From Candidatus Rokuibacteriota bacterium (GTDB taxonomy: Bacteria; Methylomirabilota; Methylomirabilia; Rokubacteriales; CSP1-6), in contig QHSI01000109.1 of assembly GCA_003221515.1 (NCBI GenBank), positions 1 through 64,000 on the forward strand: a DNA stretch of 64,000 bases, given 5' to 3'. Positions 49,804 to 59,131 of the stretch are shown one piece after another. The notes beneath the pieces were generated by a model. The model searched no databases. It saw only the letters and a program-made list of their open reading frames with translations, and had not been told where the DNA came from. Position numbers and translations under genes: made by a program. Each line of letters opens with the position of its first letter. The first letter of the stretch is position 1.

Positions 49804-51168
49804 TTATTTGCTTCGACCCGCGTACGACTCGGGCTGAGGTCTGCAGGCACCGCCCGTGGTGCCGTCGCGCAGCCGCGCGATCGCCTTCATCATCTCGCGG
49901 CTGGCAATCTCGTATCGTTGCTTGCGATCTCCACCGCGCTCGCCGTCGAACCGCAGCGGCTCGCCGAACGTGACCGTCACTTTCCTCGGGCGCGGGACGC
50001 GCCGGCCCCGCGGCCACGCGTGACCCGAGCCCTTCACGTACACCGGGACCACCGGGGCCCCGCTCAGTACCGCCAGCATTCCCGCGCCCGCCTTGGCGGG
50101 CCGGAGAACGCCCTCGTCCCCGCGCGTGCCCTCCGGGAAGATCAGCACCGCCTGGCCGTCGGCGAGCGCCCGCATCGCCGTGCGCAGCGCACCGGGGTCG
50201 ACCCCCTCGCGCCGGATCGGTCGCGCGTTCAGTCGTCGGATCAACCCGCCGAATCCCGGGATCTCGAACAATTCCGCCTTTGCCAGGAACGTCAGCTGCC
50301 GGCCGGCGGCTCCCCCGATCACGGGGGGATCGAGCAGGCTCGAGTGGTTGGCCACCAGCAGCACCGGTCCCGTGGCCGGGATGTTCTCACGTCCGGTCGA
50401 CTCCAGGCGGAACAACGTGCGCATGGTCCCAACGGCCAAAATCTTCAGGACCGTGTACAGCCGGTTCGAGGCCGGCGGCACGTCGGGCCGCGAGCCGGCG
50501 TCGCCCCGGTACCGCTCGACCACCGCAGCCATTTGCTGCACGACCTGGTCGGCCGTGAGGTCGGACGTGTCGAGCTCGATTGCGCCGGGCGCCTTCCGGA
50601 GTGGCGCCAGCTCGCGCGTCTCGTCCTGGGTGTCCCGGGCCCGCAACTCGGTCGTGATCGCGTCGAGCGGCGCCATCGCCCCGACCGCGCTCAGCTCGGC
50701 ACGGCGACGGCGGGCGCGCGCTTCCAGCGTGGCGGTCAGGTAGAACTTCACCTCGGCGTCCGGGCACACGACCGTGCCGGTGTCCCGCCCCTCGAGCACC
50801 ACACCGCCCTCGGCCGCCAGCTGCCGCTGCAGCGGCGTGACTTTCGCGCGCACCGAGCCGAGCGTCGTGATCTCCGAAGTGACCCTGGCGACCTCCTGGC
50901 TGCGGACCACGTCGGTGACGTCCTCGCCGTCGAGATGGACGCGCCCGGCCTTCACCGAGACCGACAGCGGCGCCAGGTGCGCCTGGAGCTCCGGCCCCTC
51001 GCGCGCGGCGGTCCCCGACCGCATGACGCTCAGCGCCAGGGCGCGATACATCGCGCCGGTCGGCACCAGCGTGTAGCCGAGGCGCTCGGCCAGGAGGCGC
51101 GCCACCGTGCTCTTGCCAGCGCCCGCGGGCCCATCGATGGTGATCACCGGCTCCTTTCGCCGCGTCAC
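49804..51168 (-). CDS. Cytidylate kinase fused to 1-acylglycerol-3-phosphate acyltransferase
   Basis: A 454-residue fusion. Residues 1-220 are cytidylate kinase: ITIDGPAGAGKSTVARLLAE, YRALALSVMRSG, VVLEGRDTGTVVCPDAEVKF and DTQDE, and phosphorylates CMP/dCMP. Residues ~235-454 are a PlsC-like acyltransferase: VLLVANHSSLLDPPV (HX4D motif written as NHSSLLD), RREGVDPGALRTAM, LIFPEGTRGDEG and APVVPVYVKG, and form phosphatidic acid. The two are encoded as separate neighbours in many bacteria; here they are one frame with no linker stop. GTG start. It lies between tyrA and rpsA. Confidence 0.9.
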   Translation of the reverse strand: MTRRKEPVITIDGPAGAGKSTVARLLAERLGYTLVPTGAMYRALALSVMRSGTAAREGPELQAHLAPLSVSVKAGRVHLDGEDVTDVVRSQEVARVTSEITTLGSVRAKVTPLQRQLAAEGGVVLEGRDTGTVVCPDAEVKFYLTATLEARARRRRAELSAVGAMAPLDAITTELRARDTQDETRELAPLRKAPGAIELDTSDLTADQVVQQMAAVVERYRGDAGSRPDVPPASNRLYTVLKILAVGTMRTLFRLESTGRENIPATGPVLLVANHSSLLDPPVIGGAAGRQLTFLAKAELFEIPGFGGLIRRLNARPIRREGVDPGALRTAMRALADGQAVLIFPEGTRGDEGVLRPAKAGAGMLAVLSGAPVVPVYVKGSGHAWPRGRRVPRPRKVTVTFGEPLRFDGERGGDRKQRYEIASREMMKAIARLRDGTTGGACRPQPESYAGRSK

Positions 51169-51189
51169 TCTTCTACGACCACCCGGCCT

Positions 51190-52038
51190 TCACCGCAAGC
51201 CCTCGCGCAGGGCCTTGATTCGCGCGAGCACCGCCCGGAGGGTGGCGGCGTCGCCGACGGCGATGGCGCGCTGCAGATCGGCGAGTGCCTTGCCGAACGC
51301 GTCGACGCTCGCCGACAGCGCCGTCCGGTTCGCCAGGAAGATCTCCGTCCACATGTCCGGATCGCCGGCGGCGATGCGCGTGGTGTCCTTGAAGCCCCGC
51401 GCCGCCAGCTCGAGGGCGGCCGGGTCGACGCGCGCGGCGCCGTCGACCAGCGCGCACGCGATCAGGTGCGGCAGGTGGCTGATCGCGGCGACCGACCGGT
51501 CGTGCGTCTCCGGGTCGAGCGTGCTCACCCGCGCGCCCAGGGCCTCCCAGAACTCGGTGGCCGCCTTGACGGCGCGGAGCTCGGTCCGATCCGTCGGGGT
51601 CACGACGACCGTGGCGCCGCGGAAGAGATCGACGCGCGCGACCCGATAGCCGCTCTGCTCGGAGCCGGCCAGCGGATGGCTGCCGACGAACGCGAGGGGG
51701 CGGCTGGCCGCCAGGCGCTCGGCCGCCCGCACGACGTTGCCCTTCGTCGAGCCCACATCGGTGATGACCGCGCCGTCGGCCGCCGCGCGCCACACGCGCT
51801 CGAGCAACCCCTCGATCGCCAGGACCGGGGCCGAGAGCAGGACGAAGTCGGCCTGCCGCACGCCCGCGTCGAGATCGGTCGTGGCCGCGTCGAGTGTGCC
51901 GTCGTCCACCGCCGGCTGGAGCCGAGCCGCGTCGCGTCCGATCCCGACGATCCGACGCGCGAGCGCACCGGCCCGCGCCGCCTTCGCCACCGACCCGCCG
52001 AGCAGGCCGACGCCGACGACCGCGAGCTCTCGGATCAC
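51190..52038 (-). CDS. tyrA: Prephenate dehydrogenase
   Basis: A 282-residue enzyme of tyrosine biosynthesis. The NAD-binding motif is LAVVGVGLLGGSVAKAARAG. Then follow FVLLSAPVLAIEGLLERVW, AVITDVGSTKGNVV and FVGSHPLAGSEQSGYRVARV (active-site His-Pro). GTG start overlapping the hisC stop (GTGA). The track start at 53643 is shadow of hisC and pheA. There is no C-terminal ACT domain, so regulation is at least not by ACT here. Confidence 0.95.
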   Translation of the reverse strand: MIRELAVVGVGLLGGSVAKAARAGALARRIVGIGRDAARLQPAVDDGTLDAATTDLDAGVRQADFVLLSAPVLAIEGLLERVWRAAADGAVITDVGSTKGNVVRAAERLAASRPLAFVGSHPLAGSEQSGYRVARVDLFRGATVVVTPTDRTELRAVKAATEFWEALGARVSTLDPETHDRSVAAISHLPHLIACALVDGAARVDPAALELAARGFKDTTRIAAGDPDMWTEIFLANRTALSASVDAFGKALADLQRAIAVGDAATLRAVLARIKALREGLR

Positions 52039-53147
52039 CCGGCGGTCTTCCCCAGAGCCACGCGGAGCGCCTTCACGAGCTTCCGGTTCTCTTCGGGCGT
52101 CCCCACGGTGATCCGCAACGCGGTCTCCAGCCCGAACGGCGTCATCGGGCGCACGATCACGCCGTGATGCAGGAGCTTCTGGTAGATGTCGGCCGCGCTG
52201 CGGCCGGCGTCGACCAGGATGAAGTTGGCGCGCGAGGGCACGTAGGAGAGCCCGAGGCGCTTGAATTCGTCGTAGAGGAAGTGGCGCCCCGCCTCGATCA
52301 TCCGCACGCATTCGAGCACGTGCGCGTCGTCGTCGAGGGCGGCCAGGGCCGCCACCTGGGCGAGGGAGTTCACGTTGAACGGCTGGCGGATCCGGTTCAT
52401 CAGCGCGATCGCGTCGGCGTCGGCGACACCGTAGCCGACGCGGAGCCCGGCCAGGCTCGTGGCTTTCGAGAACGTGCGCAGGACGACGACCTTCCGCCCC
52501 TGCTTGACCTGAGCCAGCGTGTCCGGGAAGTCGGGGCCCATCGCGAACTCGATGTACGCCTCGTCGAACACGACGATCGTGCGCTCGGGCACGCGGGCCA
52601 TGAAGTGCTCGACCTCGTCTCGCGTGACGATCGTGGCCGACGGGTTGTTGGGGTTCGCGATGAACACGACTTTCGTCATCGGCGTGATCGCCCGGGCCAT
52701 CGCCTCGAGGTCCAGCCGGAAATCCTTCAGCATCACCATGACCCGGACGCCGCCGGCGGCCTGGACGATCATCGGGTACACCACGAACGACGGGTGCGGC
52801 ACCACCGCCTCGTCGCCCGGCCGCAAGAACGAGCGCACGAGCAGCTCGATGAGCTCGTTGGAGCCGTTGCCCAGCACGACCTGATCGGGCATCACGCCGT
52901 GCTTCTTGGCCAGCGCCTGCCGCAGGTAGAAGCCGCTGCCGTCCGGATAGCGGTTCAGCGTGTGCAGGGCCGACATGATCGCCTTCTGCACGCGGTCCGA
53001 CGGCGGCAGCGGGTTCTCGTTCGATGCGAGCTTGATGGCGTCGTGGACGGTGAGCTCGCGCTCGACCTCCTCGATCGGCTTGCCGGGCTCGTAGGGCGCG
53101 ATGCCCAGGATGTGCTCGTTCGCGAGCGACTCCCACTGCGTTGACAA
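52035..53147 (-). CDS. hisC: Histidinol-phosphate aminotransferase (HisC-type)
   Basis: A 370-residue PLP-dependent class I/II aminotransferase: IKLASNENPLPPSDRV, QVVLGNGSNELIELLVR, FIANPNNPSATIVTRDEVEH, VVFDEAYIEFA and the PLP-Lys in RTFSKATSLAGLRVGYGVAD. Located between pheA and tyrA it may also aminate prephenate or arylpyruvates, as HisC paralogues do in aromatic operons. TTG start, supported by AAAAGGAGAGAGCA. Confidence 0.93.
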   Translation of the reverse strand: MSTQWESLANEHILGIAPYEPGKPIEEVERELTVHDAIKLASNENPLPPSDRVQKAIMSALHTLNRYPDGSGFYLRQALAKKHGVMPDQVVLGNGSNELIELLVRSFLRPGDEAVVPHPSFVVYPMIVQAAGGVRVMVMLKDFRLDLEAMARAITPMTKVVFIANPNNPSATIVTRDEVEHFMARVPERTIVVFDEAYIEFAMGPDFPDTLAQVKQGRKVVVLRTFSKATSLAGLRVGYGVADADAIALMNRIRQPFNVNSLAQVAALAALDDDAHVLECVRMIEAGRHFLYDEFKRLGLSYVPSRANFILVDAGRSAADIYQKLLHHGVIVRPMTPFGLETALRITVGTPEENRKLVKALRVALGKTAG

Positions 53148-53159
53148 TGCTCTCTCCTT

Positions 53160-54221
53160 TTACCCGGCCGGGTAGGAGCCGAGGACCTTCAGGAACAGGG
53201 TCCGCTCCCCGATCTCGCTCAGCGCCGAGGCGACCTGAGGCGTATCGCGATGCCCCTCGACGTCCACGAAGATGACGTACTCCCAGGGGCGCTGCTTGGC
53301 CGGGCGCGACTCGATCTTCGTGAGGTTGATCCCGAGCCGGGCCAGCGGCTCGAGGATCCGATAGAGCGTGCCGGGCTCGTTGCGCATCGCGAACAGGATC
53401 GACGTCTTGTCGCGCGCCGTCGGACCACTCGGATGGCGACCCACGACCAGGAAGCGGGTCGAGTTGTTCGGGTTGTCCTCGATGTTGGCCCGGAGAATCG
53501 GTACCCGGTACAGCTCCCCCGCCAGGTCGGAGGCGATCGCGGCCACCGTCGGGTCGGCGCTGGCCAGCTCGGCGGCGGCGGCGGTGGAGAGCGCCTGTTC
53601 GGTGGCGACGTTGGGCAAGTGCTCGGCCAGCCATCGCCGGCACTGCGCGAGCCCTTGCGGGTGCGACAGCACGCGCTTGATCTCCGCGAGCTCGCCCGCC
53701 CGCGAGAGGAGCTGCTGGGAGATGTTCAGGCGGAGCTCGCCGCAGATGACCACGTTGGCGTCGATCAGCAGATCGAGCGTCACGTTGACGGCGCCCTCGG
53801 TGCTGTTCTCCACCGGCACCACGCCGAAGTCGGCGCGTTCCCGCACGACGTCGTCGAACACCTCGTCGATCGTCCGCGTCGGCCGGTAGTCGACCGCGGC
53901 GCCGAACCGCCGGAGGGCCGCCTGATGCGTGAAGGTGGCCTGCGGCCCGAAGTACGCGATCGTCATCGGCGACTCGAGGGCGCGGGACGCCGAGAGCACT
54001 TCCCGCCAGATCGCGCCGATCGCCTCGGCGGTGAGCGGCCCGCTGTTCGTCGTGGTCAGGCGCCGGAAGATCTCCGCCTCACGCTCCGGGGCATAGATCG
54101 GCGCACCCTGCCTTCGTTTGAGGTCTCCGACTTGAAGGACGGCCTCGGCGCGTTGGTTGAGGAGGCGGAGGATCTGGTTGTCGAGGTCGTTAATCCTGGA
54201 ACGCCAATCGTCCAGGTTCAT
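53160..54221 (-). CDS. pheA: Bifunctional chorismate mutase / prephenate dehydratase
   Basis: A 353-residue P-protein. An N-terminal AroQ chorismate mutase (SRINDLDNQILRLLNQRAEA, APEREAEIF) is followed by prephenate dehydratase (IAYFGPQATFTHQAALRRFG, FGVVPVENSTEGAVNVTLDL, NNSTRFLVVGR) and an ACT domain (ILFAMRNEPGTLYRILEPLA, SRPAKQRPWEYVIFVDVEGH) for phenylalanine feedback. Prefer the ATG at 54221 with GGGAGTCCCT; the track start is 12 nt earlier with poor spacing. Confidence 0.95.
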   Translation of the reverse strand: MNLDDWRSRINDLDNQILRLLNQRAEAVLQVGDLKRRQGAPIYAPEREAEIFRRLTTTNSGPLTAEAIGAIWREVLSASRALESPMTIAYFGPQATFTHQAALRRFGAAVDYRPTRTIDEVFDDVVRERADFGVVPVENSTEGAVNVTLDLLIDANVVICGELRLNISQQLLSRAGELAEIKRVLSHPQGLAQCRRWLAEHLPNVATEQALSTAAAAELASADPTVAAIASDLAGELYRVPILRANIEDNPNNSTRFLVVGRHPSGPTARDKTSILFAMRNEPGTLYRILEPLARLGINLTKIESRPAKQRPWEYVIFVDVEGHRDTPQVASALSEIGERTLFLKVLGSYPAG

Positions 54222-54290
54222 AGGGACTCCCACTACTCCGGGCTCTCGGGATACCGCGCATTATAGGCCCACGGTTTCGGCAAGGGCAAG

Positions 54291-55037
54291 TTAACTGCCC
54301 CCGCGGCGCGGTGGGCCGTCGGCGACGGCGGCCCGAAGCGCCCGCACCTCGCTGGCGGTGAGCGGCCGCGAGGCGCCGGGCGAGAGCGCGCCGAGCGCGA
54401 CGGCGCCGAACTCTAGTCGACGTAACCGCACGACCCGATGTCCGAGCGCCTCGCAGTAGCGCTTGACCTCGTGCTTGCGCCCCTCGGCGAACGTCAGGCG
54501 CAGGCGGCTCTCGCGCGCTCCGGCGGCGAGCAGCTCCACCGCCAGCGGGCGCGCCGGCCCGTCGTCCAGCGCGACGCCGCGCCGCCATCGGGCCAGCGCC
54601 CCGCGCGTCACGGTGCCCTCGACGCTCGCCTCGTAGACGCGCGGCAGCGCGTAGCGCGGGTGGAGGAGCCGATGGGTCAGCGGCCCGTCGTTGGTGAGCA
54701 GCAGCGCCCCCTCGACGTCCCAGTCGAGCCGGCCCACCGGGTAGAGGCGCACGTCGCTGGTCACGAGGTCCGCCACCACCGGGCGCCCCTGCGGGTCGCT
54801 GAGCGTGGTCACGTAGCCGCGAGGCTTGTGGAGCAGCACGTAGCGCTTCGCCTCGGCCGGCGGCAGCGGATGGCCGTCGACCATGATCGCGTCGAGCTCG
54901 GGATCGGCGAGGGTGGCGGGACTGCGCGTGACGACGCCGTTGACGGCAACGTGGCCGTCGACGATCAGGCGGTCACCCCCCCGTCGTGACGTCAGCCCCG
55001 CCTGCGCCAGGATCTTGTTGAGTCTCAGCTTGGCCAT
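54291..55037 (-). CDS. Pseudouridine synthase (RsuA/RluB family)
   Basis: A 248-residue enzyme: S4 RNA-binding domain (LRLNKILAQAGLTSRRGGDR, LIVDGHVAVNGV) plus catalytic domain with LYPVGRLDWDVEGALLLTND, where the Asp of RLD is the nucleophile, and FAEGRKHEVKRYCEALGH. It forms pseudouridine in rRNA, closest to RluB/RsuA. It overlaps scpB by 65 nt; co-localisation with scpAB is common. Confidence 0.93.
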   Translation of the reverse strand: MAKLRLNKILAQAGLTSRRGGDRLIVDGHVAVNGVVTRSPATLADPELDAIMVDGHPLPPAEAKRYVLLHKPRGYVTTLSDPQGRPVVADLVTSDVRLYPVGRLDWDVEGALLLTNDGPLTHRLLHPRYALPRVYEASVEGTVTRGALARWRRGVALDDGPARPLAVELLAAGARESRLRLTFAEGRKHEVKRYCEALGHRVVRLRRLEFGAVALGALSPGASRPLTASEVRALRAAVADGPPRRGGS

Positions 55038-55593
55038 GCTCGGCGACGGCCGCCAGCTCCGGGACGATCAGCTCGCCCTCGACCTTGGGCAGATCGGCGA
55101 CATCGCGCAGCCCGAACGCGACCAGGAACTCGCGCGTCGTCTCGAAGAGGTAGGGACGACCGGGCGCCTCCTTGCGGCCGGTGATGCGCACGAGCCGCCG
55201 CTCGAGCAGGTTCTCGATCACGGCGTCCGAGTTCACGCCGCGGACGGCGTCGATCTCGGGGCGCGACACCGGCTGCTTGTAGGCGACGATCGCCAGGGCC
55301 TCGAGCGCCGGCCGCGACAGACGGGCGCGGGTCCGCGCCCGCGCGAGCCGCACGAGCCACGGGGCCACGTCCGGACGCGTCACCATCCGGTAGCCGCCGC
55401 CGACCTCGACGATCTGCAACCCCTGGCTCGAGGCGTCGTAGCGCGCGCGCAGCTCGTCGACGAGCGCGCGGGCCTCGCCGACGTCGCCCAGGTCCAGCAC
55501 CTCACGGATGCGCTCGGCCTCCAGCGGCACGTCGGAGGCGAACAAGAGCGCTTCGACGACGTCAGTTGGCGTCGGCACGGGCAGTCTCCCCAT
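54973..55593 (-). CDS. scpB: Segregation and condensation protein ScpB
   Basis: A 206-residue winged-helix partner of SMC: VVEALLFASDVPLEAERIRE, YRMVTRPDVAPWLVRLARAR and LSRPALEALAIVAYKQPVSR PEI, then LLERRLVRITGRKEAPGRPY. It binds the ScpA bridge of the condensin complex. The ATG at 55593 overlaps the scpA end by 32 nt, a strong sign of coupled translation. Confidence 0.94.
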   Translation of the reverse strand: MGRLPVPTPTDVVEALLFASDVPLEAERIREVLDLGDVGEARALVDELRARYDASSQGLQIVEVGGGYRMVTRPDVAPWLVRLARARTRARLSRPALEALAIVAYKQPVSRPEIDAVRGVNSDAVIENLLERRLVRITGRKEAPGRPYLFETTREFLVAFGLRDVADLPKVEGELIVPELAAVAEHGQAETQQDPGAGGADVTTGG

Positions 55594-56350
55594 TCGGTAT
55601 CGTGGTCTGGCGTTCGATGACGATCTCCCCGAAGAGCTCCGTCTGCTGGGTCTTGATGCGGCCGAGCCGCACCAGCTCGAGCACCGCCAACAGCGACACG
55701 ACGATCTCGGAGCGACGGCGATCGCCGGAGGTCAGCGACGAGAAGAGCAGCGACCAGGTATCGCGGAGCACCGACAGGATCATGGTCATCCGCTCGACCA
55801 CCGAGGGCGGGTTGGGCTCCACCTCGCGCGGCCGCTGGCGGGTCTGCTCCTCGATCAGGCGCTTCAGCATCCGCTCGAGCAGGTGCACGCTCAGGTCCTC
55901 GAGCGGCACTTCCTCGGGCGGGGGCAGCGTGCTGCCGGGACGGCCCCACACCAGGCTCTGCTCGGCCTCCCGCTGCGTCAGCCACTCGCCGAGGGCCTTG
56001 ACCCGCGCGTACTCGCGCAGGCGCGCCTCAAGCTCTAGGCGCAGCGTCAGCCCGTCCTCCTCCAGCTCTTCCTCCTGCGTCTCGTCCGGAGGAACCAGGA
56101 GCTTGGACTTCAGATAGATCAGCGTCGCGGCCATGACGAGATAGGCGCCTGCGGCCTCGAGGTCGCGGAACTCCATCGCCTCCAGGTGGGCGAGGTACTG
56201 GTCGGTGATCGTGCGCACCGGGAGGCGAGTCAGGTCGATCTCGTTGGTGCGGCAGAGGTGCAGCAGGAGATCGAAGGGTCCTTCGAAGCCCCCGACGCGA
56301 AGGGTCAGATCGCGCGAGGTGTCGAGGGTGTTCGGTGACTCGTCGCTCAT
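55562..56350 (-). CDS. scpA: Segregation and condensation protein ScpA
   Basis: A 262-residue kleisin of the SMC-ScpAB condensin: GGFEGPFDLLLHLCRTNEID, EAAGAYLVMAATLIYLKSKLLVP and C-terminal winged-helix RRRSEIVVSLLAVLELVRLG. It links SMC heads and organises the chromosome. The chosen ATG at 56350 forms ATGA with the trpS stop. The longer ORF-track start at 56902 lies inside trpS and is rejected. Confidence 0.94.
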   Translation of the reverse strand: MSDESPNTLDTSRDLTLRVGGFEGPFDLLLHLCRTNEIDLTRLPVRTITDQYLAHLEAMEFRDLEAAGAYLVMAATLIYLKSKLLVPPDETQEEELEEDGLTLRLELEARLREYARVKALGEWLTQREAEQSLVWGRPGSTLPPPEEVPLEDLSVHLLERMLKRLIEEQTRQRPREVEPNPPSVVERMTMILSVLRDTWSLLFSSLTSGDRRRSEIVVSLLAVLELVRLGRIKTQQTELFGEIVIERQTTIPNGETARADAN

Positions 56351-57339
56351 GGCGTCAGGTGCACCGCGGCCCGAACGTCCTTCATCGTGGCCTGGGCGAC
56401 CGTGCGCGCGCGGCGCGACCCCTCGTGCAGGAGCTCGACGATCGTGGCGGTCTTCTCCACGTAGACCTGCCGGCGCTCGCGAATCACCGCCAGCGGCGGC
56501 AGCATGTGCTTGAGCAGGACGTCCTTGCAGTCGAGGCAGCCGATCCCCGCCGTGCGGCATCCGATGGCGCACGCCTCCCGATCGGCCGAGGGCGTGAAGA
56601 TCTTGTGCAGGTCGAACACCGGGCAGATGTCCGGGTTGCCGGGGTCCGAGCGCCGCTTCCGCGCCGGATCCGTCACCATCGGACGGATCTTGCGCGTGAT
56701 GGCCTCCGAGGTGTCGGAGAGCTCGATCGTGTTGTTGTACGACTTCGACATCTTCCGTCCGTCGGTGCCCGGCACCTTGGGAATCTCGGTCAGCTTCACG
56801 TCGGGCTCCGGGAACACCGGGCCGAAGGTGTGGTTGAAGCGCCGCGCCACTTCGCGCGTCAGCTCGACGTGAGGCGTCTGGTCGACGCCGACCGGCACCC
56901 ACTTCGGCTTGTACATCAAGATGTCGGCCGCCTGCAGGAGTGGATAGCCGAGCAGGCCGTACGACGGCGACTCCAGGTGCTGCTGCTCGATGCGCTCCCG
57001 ATAGGTCGGAACGCGCTCGAGCCAGGTCGCCGGCGTGGTCATCGAGAAGATGAGATGGAGCTCGGCGTGCTCCGGCACGAGCGACTGGATGAAGAGCGTC
57101 GAGCGTTCCGGATCGAGCCCCGCCCCGAGCCAGTCGGCGACCATCTCCACCGCGTTGGCGGGAACGTCCGACGTGTCGAGATCGTCGGTCAGCGCGTGCC
57201 AGTCGGCGACGAAGTAGTAGCAGTCCAGCTCGACCTGCAGCGTTACCCAGTTCGCCAGGGCACCCAGGTAATTGCCCAGGTGGACCTTGCCGCTCGGTCG
57301 CATCCCCGACAGCACGCGCTCCTTACCCGCTCCGGCCAT
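56347..57339 (-). CDS. trpS: Tryptophanyl-tRNA synthetase
   Basis: A 330-residue class I synthetase. The HIGH-type motif is SGMRPSGKVHLGNYLGALAN. The KMSKS motif is GRKMSKSYNN. Three Cys lie in the C-terminal part (REACAIGCRTAGIGCLDCKD), as in some bacterial TrpRS iron-sulfur/zinc insertions. The ATG at 57339 shares a base with the preceding glycosyltransferase stop (TGATG). Confidence 0.95.
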   Translation of the reverse strand: MAGAGKERVLSGMRPSGKVHLGNYLGALANWVTLQVELDCYYFVADWHALTDDLDTSDVPANAVEMVADWLGAGLDPERSTLFIQSLVPEHAELHLIFSMTTPATWLERVPTYRERIEQQHLESPSYGLLGYPLLQAADILMYKPKWVPVGVDQTPHVELTREVARRFNHTFGPVFPEPDVKLTEIPKVPGTDGRKMSKSYNNTIELSDTSEAITRKIRPMVTDPARKRRSDPGNPDICPVFDLHKIFTPSADREACAIGCRTAGIGCLDCKDVLLKHMLPPLAVIRERRQVYVEKTATIVELLHEGSRRARTVAQATMKDVRAAVHLTP

Positions 57340-58103
57340 CAGCCCCGGTTGCTCGCTTTCTGGCGCTCCCACGCCTTCACCGATCGGATGAGCACATAGT
57401 ACGCGTAGAGGCTAGCCAGAAGAAAGCCTCGCGCCCCGTCGAGGACGCCGAGCTGCAGCACGTACATCGAGACGAAGCGACCGAGGGGGCGCAGGACCAT
57501 GTCGCTCGTCCGCGCGGGCCGGCCGCTGCGCCGCCACTCCTCGGCGGCGAGCGTCGAATAGCGGTCGGCGCGCGCGAGGAAGTCGGCGACATCGCGATAG
57601 CTCCGATGGATCAGCGGGCCCTCCAGCCGGCCGACGCTGCCCGCCACCTCCACCGACTCGTGCACGGCGCGCTCGACGAATCGGCCGCGCCCGCGCCGGA
57701 AGAGCCGGAGCTGCCAGTCGGGCCAGAGCCCGCCGTGGCGGACCCACTTGCCCCAGAAGATGTTGCGGCGGGGAGTGCGATAACCGTCGTGCGGCCCGCC
57801 CTCGGCCAGCAGGCGCGCGATCTCACCGCGAAGCTCCGGCGAGACCATCTCGTCGGCGTCGAGCGAGAGGATCCAGTCGCCACTCGCCTCACCGATCGCG
57901 AAGTTCTTCTGCGCGGCGAAGCCGGGCCACGGACGCACGATCACGCGATCCGTGAACTCGCGGGCGATCTGCGCGGTCTTGTCGGGCGAGAGCGCGTCGA
58001 CGACGATCAGCTCGTCCGCCCACGCCGCGCTCTCCAGGCACGCGCGCAGCCGCTCCTCTTCGTTCAACGTGACGACCACGACGGAAAGCCTGGGCCTGGT
58101 CAT
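57339..58103 (-). CDS. Glycosyltransferase family 2, WaaE/KdtX-like
   Basis: A 254-residue GT-A enzyme: LSVVVVTLNEEERLRACLES, ADELIVVDALSPDKT, WILSLDADEMVSPELRGEIA with the D-x-D metal motif and FWGKWVRHGGLWPDWQLRLF. The C-terminal hydrophobic segment FVSMYVLQLGVLDGARGFLL is shared with WaaE/KdtX beta-1,4-glucosyltransferases of LPS core. Overlaps waaC by ATGA; likely adds glucose to heptose. Confidence 0.88.
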   Translation of the reverse strand: MTRPRLSVVVVTLNEEERLRACLESAAWADELIVVDALSPDKTAQIAREFTDRVIVRPWPGFAAQKNFAIGEASGDWILSLDADEMVSPELRGEIARLLAEGGPHDGYRTPRRNIFWGKWVRHGGLWPDWQLRLFRRGRGRFVERAVHESVEVAGSVGRLEGPLIHRSYRDVADFLARADRYSTLAAEEWRRSGRPARTSDMVLRPLGRFVSMYVLQLGVLDGARGFLLASLYAYYVLIRSVKAWERQKASNRG

Positions 58104-59131
58104 CGAGCTCGCGCCGCGCTCCTTTCGTGCTCGAGCACATCCACGACCGCGCGAAAGACGGCGTCGACGGTGAGCGCGGCCATGGTGCCGTTCGGGCTCG
58201 TGAGGGTCCGCGGGACCTGGCCGTATGGCCCATTGCGCACGGCCGACGTCGGACCGTAGAGGCCGACGCACGGCGTGCCCAGCGCCGCCGCCATGTGCAG
58301 CGGCCCGGTGTCGCCCGCGACCACGACGCTGGCGCGTCGCAGCACCGCCAGCAGCTCCTCGAGACTCGTCGGGGGGGCGAGGACCGCGCGCCCCGCGGTC
58401 TCGTCACCGACGATCGTGCGCGCGTCGCCGAGCTCGTGCGGCCCCCAGGTGACCAGCACCGAGACCTTCGCGTCGTCCACGAGTCGGCGCGCGAGCCCGC
58501 GGAAGTGGACGGCGGGCCAGCGCTTGTCGGGCCGACCCGCGCCGGGATTCAGGACGACGAGCCGATCGCGCGACCTGAGACCCTTCCGGCCGAGGACGCC
58601 GTCCACGCGCTCCTCGGCCGCCTCGCTGGTCGGCAACGAGAACTCGACCGCGGCGGCGCGCACGCCCAGCGGCTCCACCAGCGAGAGATACCGGTCGACG
58701 ACGTGGTGGGCCGTCGGCGGCGGCGTCACGCGGCGGTTCGTGAAGAGCGTGTTCAAGGACTCGCGGCACTGCGATGCCGCGAAGCCGATCCGTAGCGGAG
58801 CCCGCGTCGCGGCGGTGATCACCCCGCTCTTGACCAGACCTTGCAGATCGATCGCCACGTCGAACCGCGACGCGCGCAGGTGGCGTCCGAGCGCGACCAG
58901 CGCGCCCGTCGTCTCCGCGACGCCCAGTGGCGAGCGGGGCCGACGCCAGCCGCGGGTGTCGACGGGCACCACCTCGCTCAGCGCCGCGTTCCCGCGCAGT
59001 ACGGCCGCTTCGCGGCGCTCGACGATCCAGGCGATCCGCGCCTGGGGCAGCGCCGCGCGGAGGGCGGCGGCCACCGGCAGCGCGTGGACGACGTCGCCGA
59101 TCGAGGAGAGCTTGACGAGCGCGATGTTCAT
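58100..59131 (-). CDS. waaC: ADP-heptose:LPS heptosyltransferase (WaaC-like)
   Basis: A 343-residue GT-B family 9 enzyme: [20 protein letters not shown] (acceptor loop with the catalytic Asp), [34 protein letters not shown] and [20 protein letters not shown] (ADP-heptose site). It transfers L,D-heptose to Kdo of the inner core. ATG at 59131; it follows the heptose-activation genes and overlaps rfaE2 by 4 nt. Confidence 0.93.
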   Translation of the reverse strand: MNIALVKLSSIGDVVHALPVAAALRAALPQARIAWIVERREAAVLRGNAALSEVVPVDTRGWRRPRSPLGVAETTGALVALGRHLRASRFDVAIDLQGLVKSGVITAATRAPLRIGFAASQCRESLNTLFTNRRVTPPPTAHHVVDRYLSLVEPLGVRAAAVEFSLPTSEAAEERVDGVLGRKGLRSRDRLVVLNPGAGRPDKRWPAVHFRGLARRLVDDAKVSVLVTWGPHELGDARTIVGDETAGRAVLAPPTSLEELLAVLRRASVVVAGDTGPLHMAAALGTPCVGLYGPTSAVRNGPYGQVPRTLTSPNGTMAALTVDAVFRAVVDVLEHERSAARAR

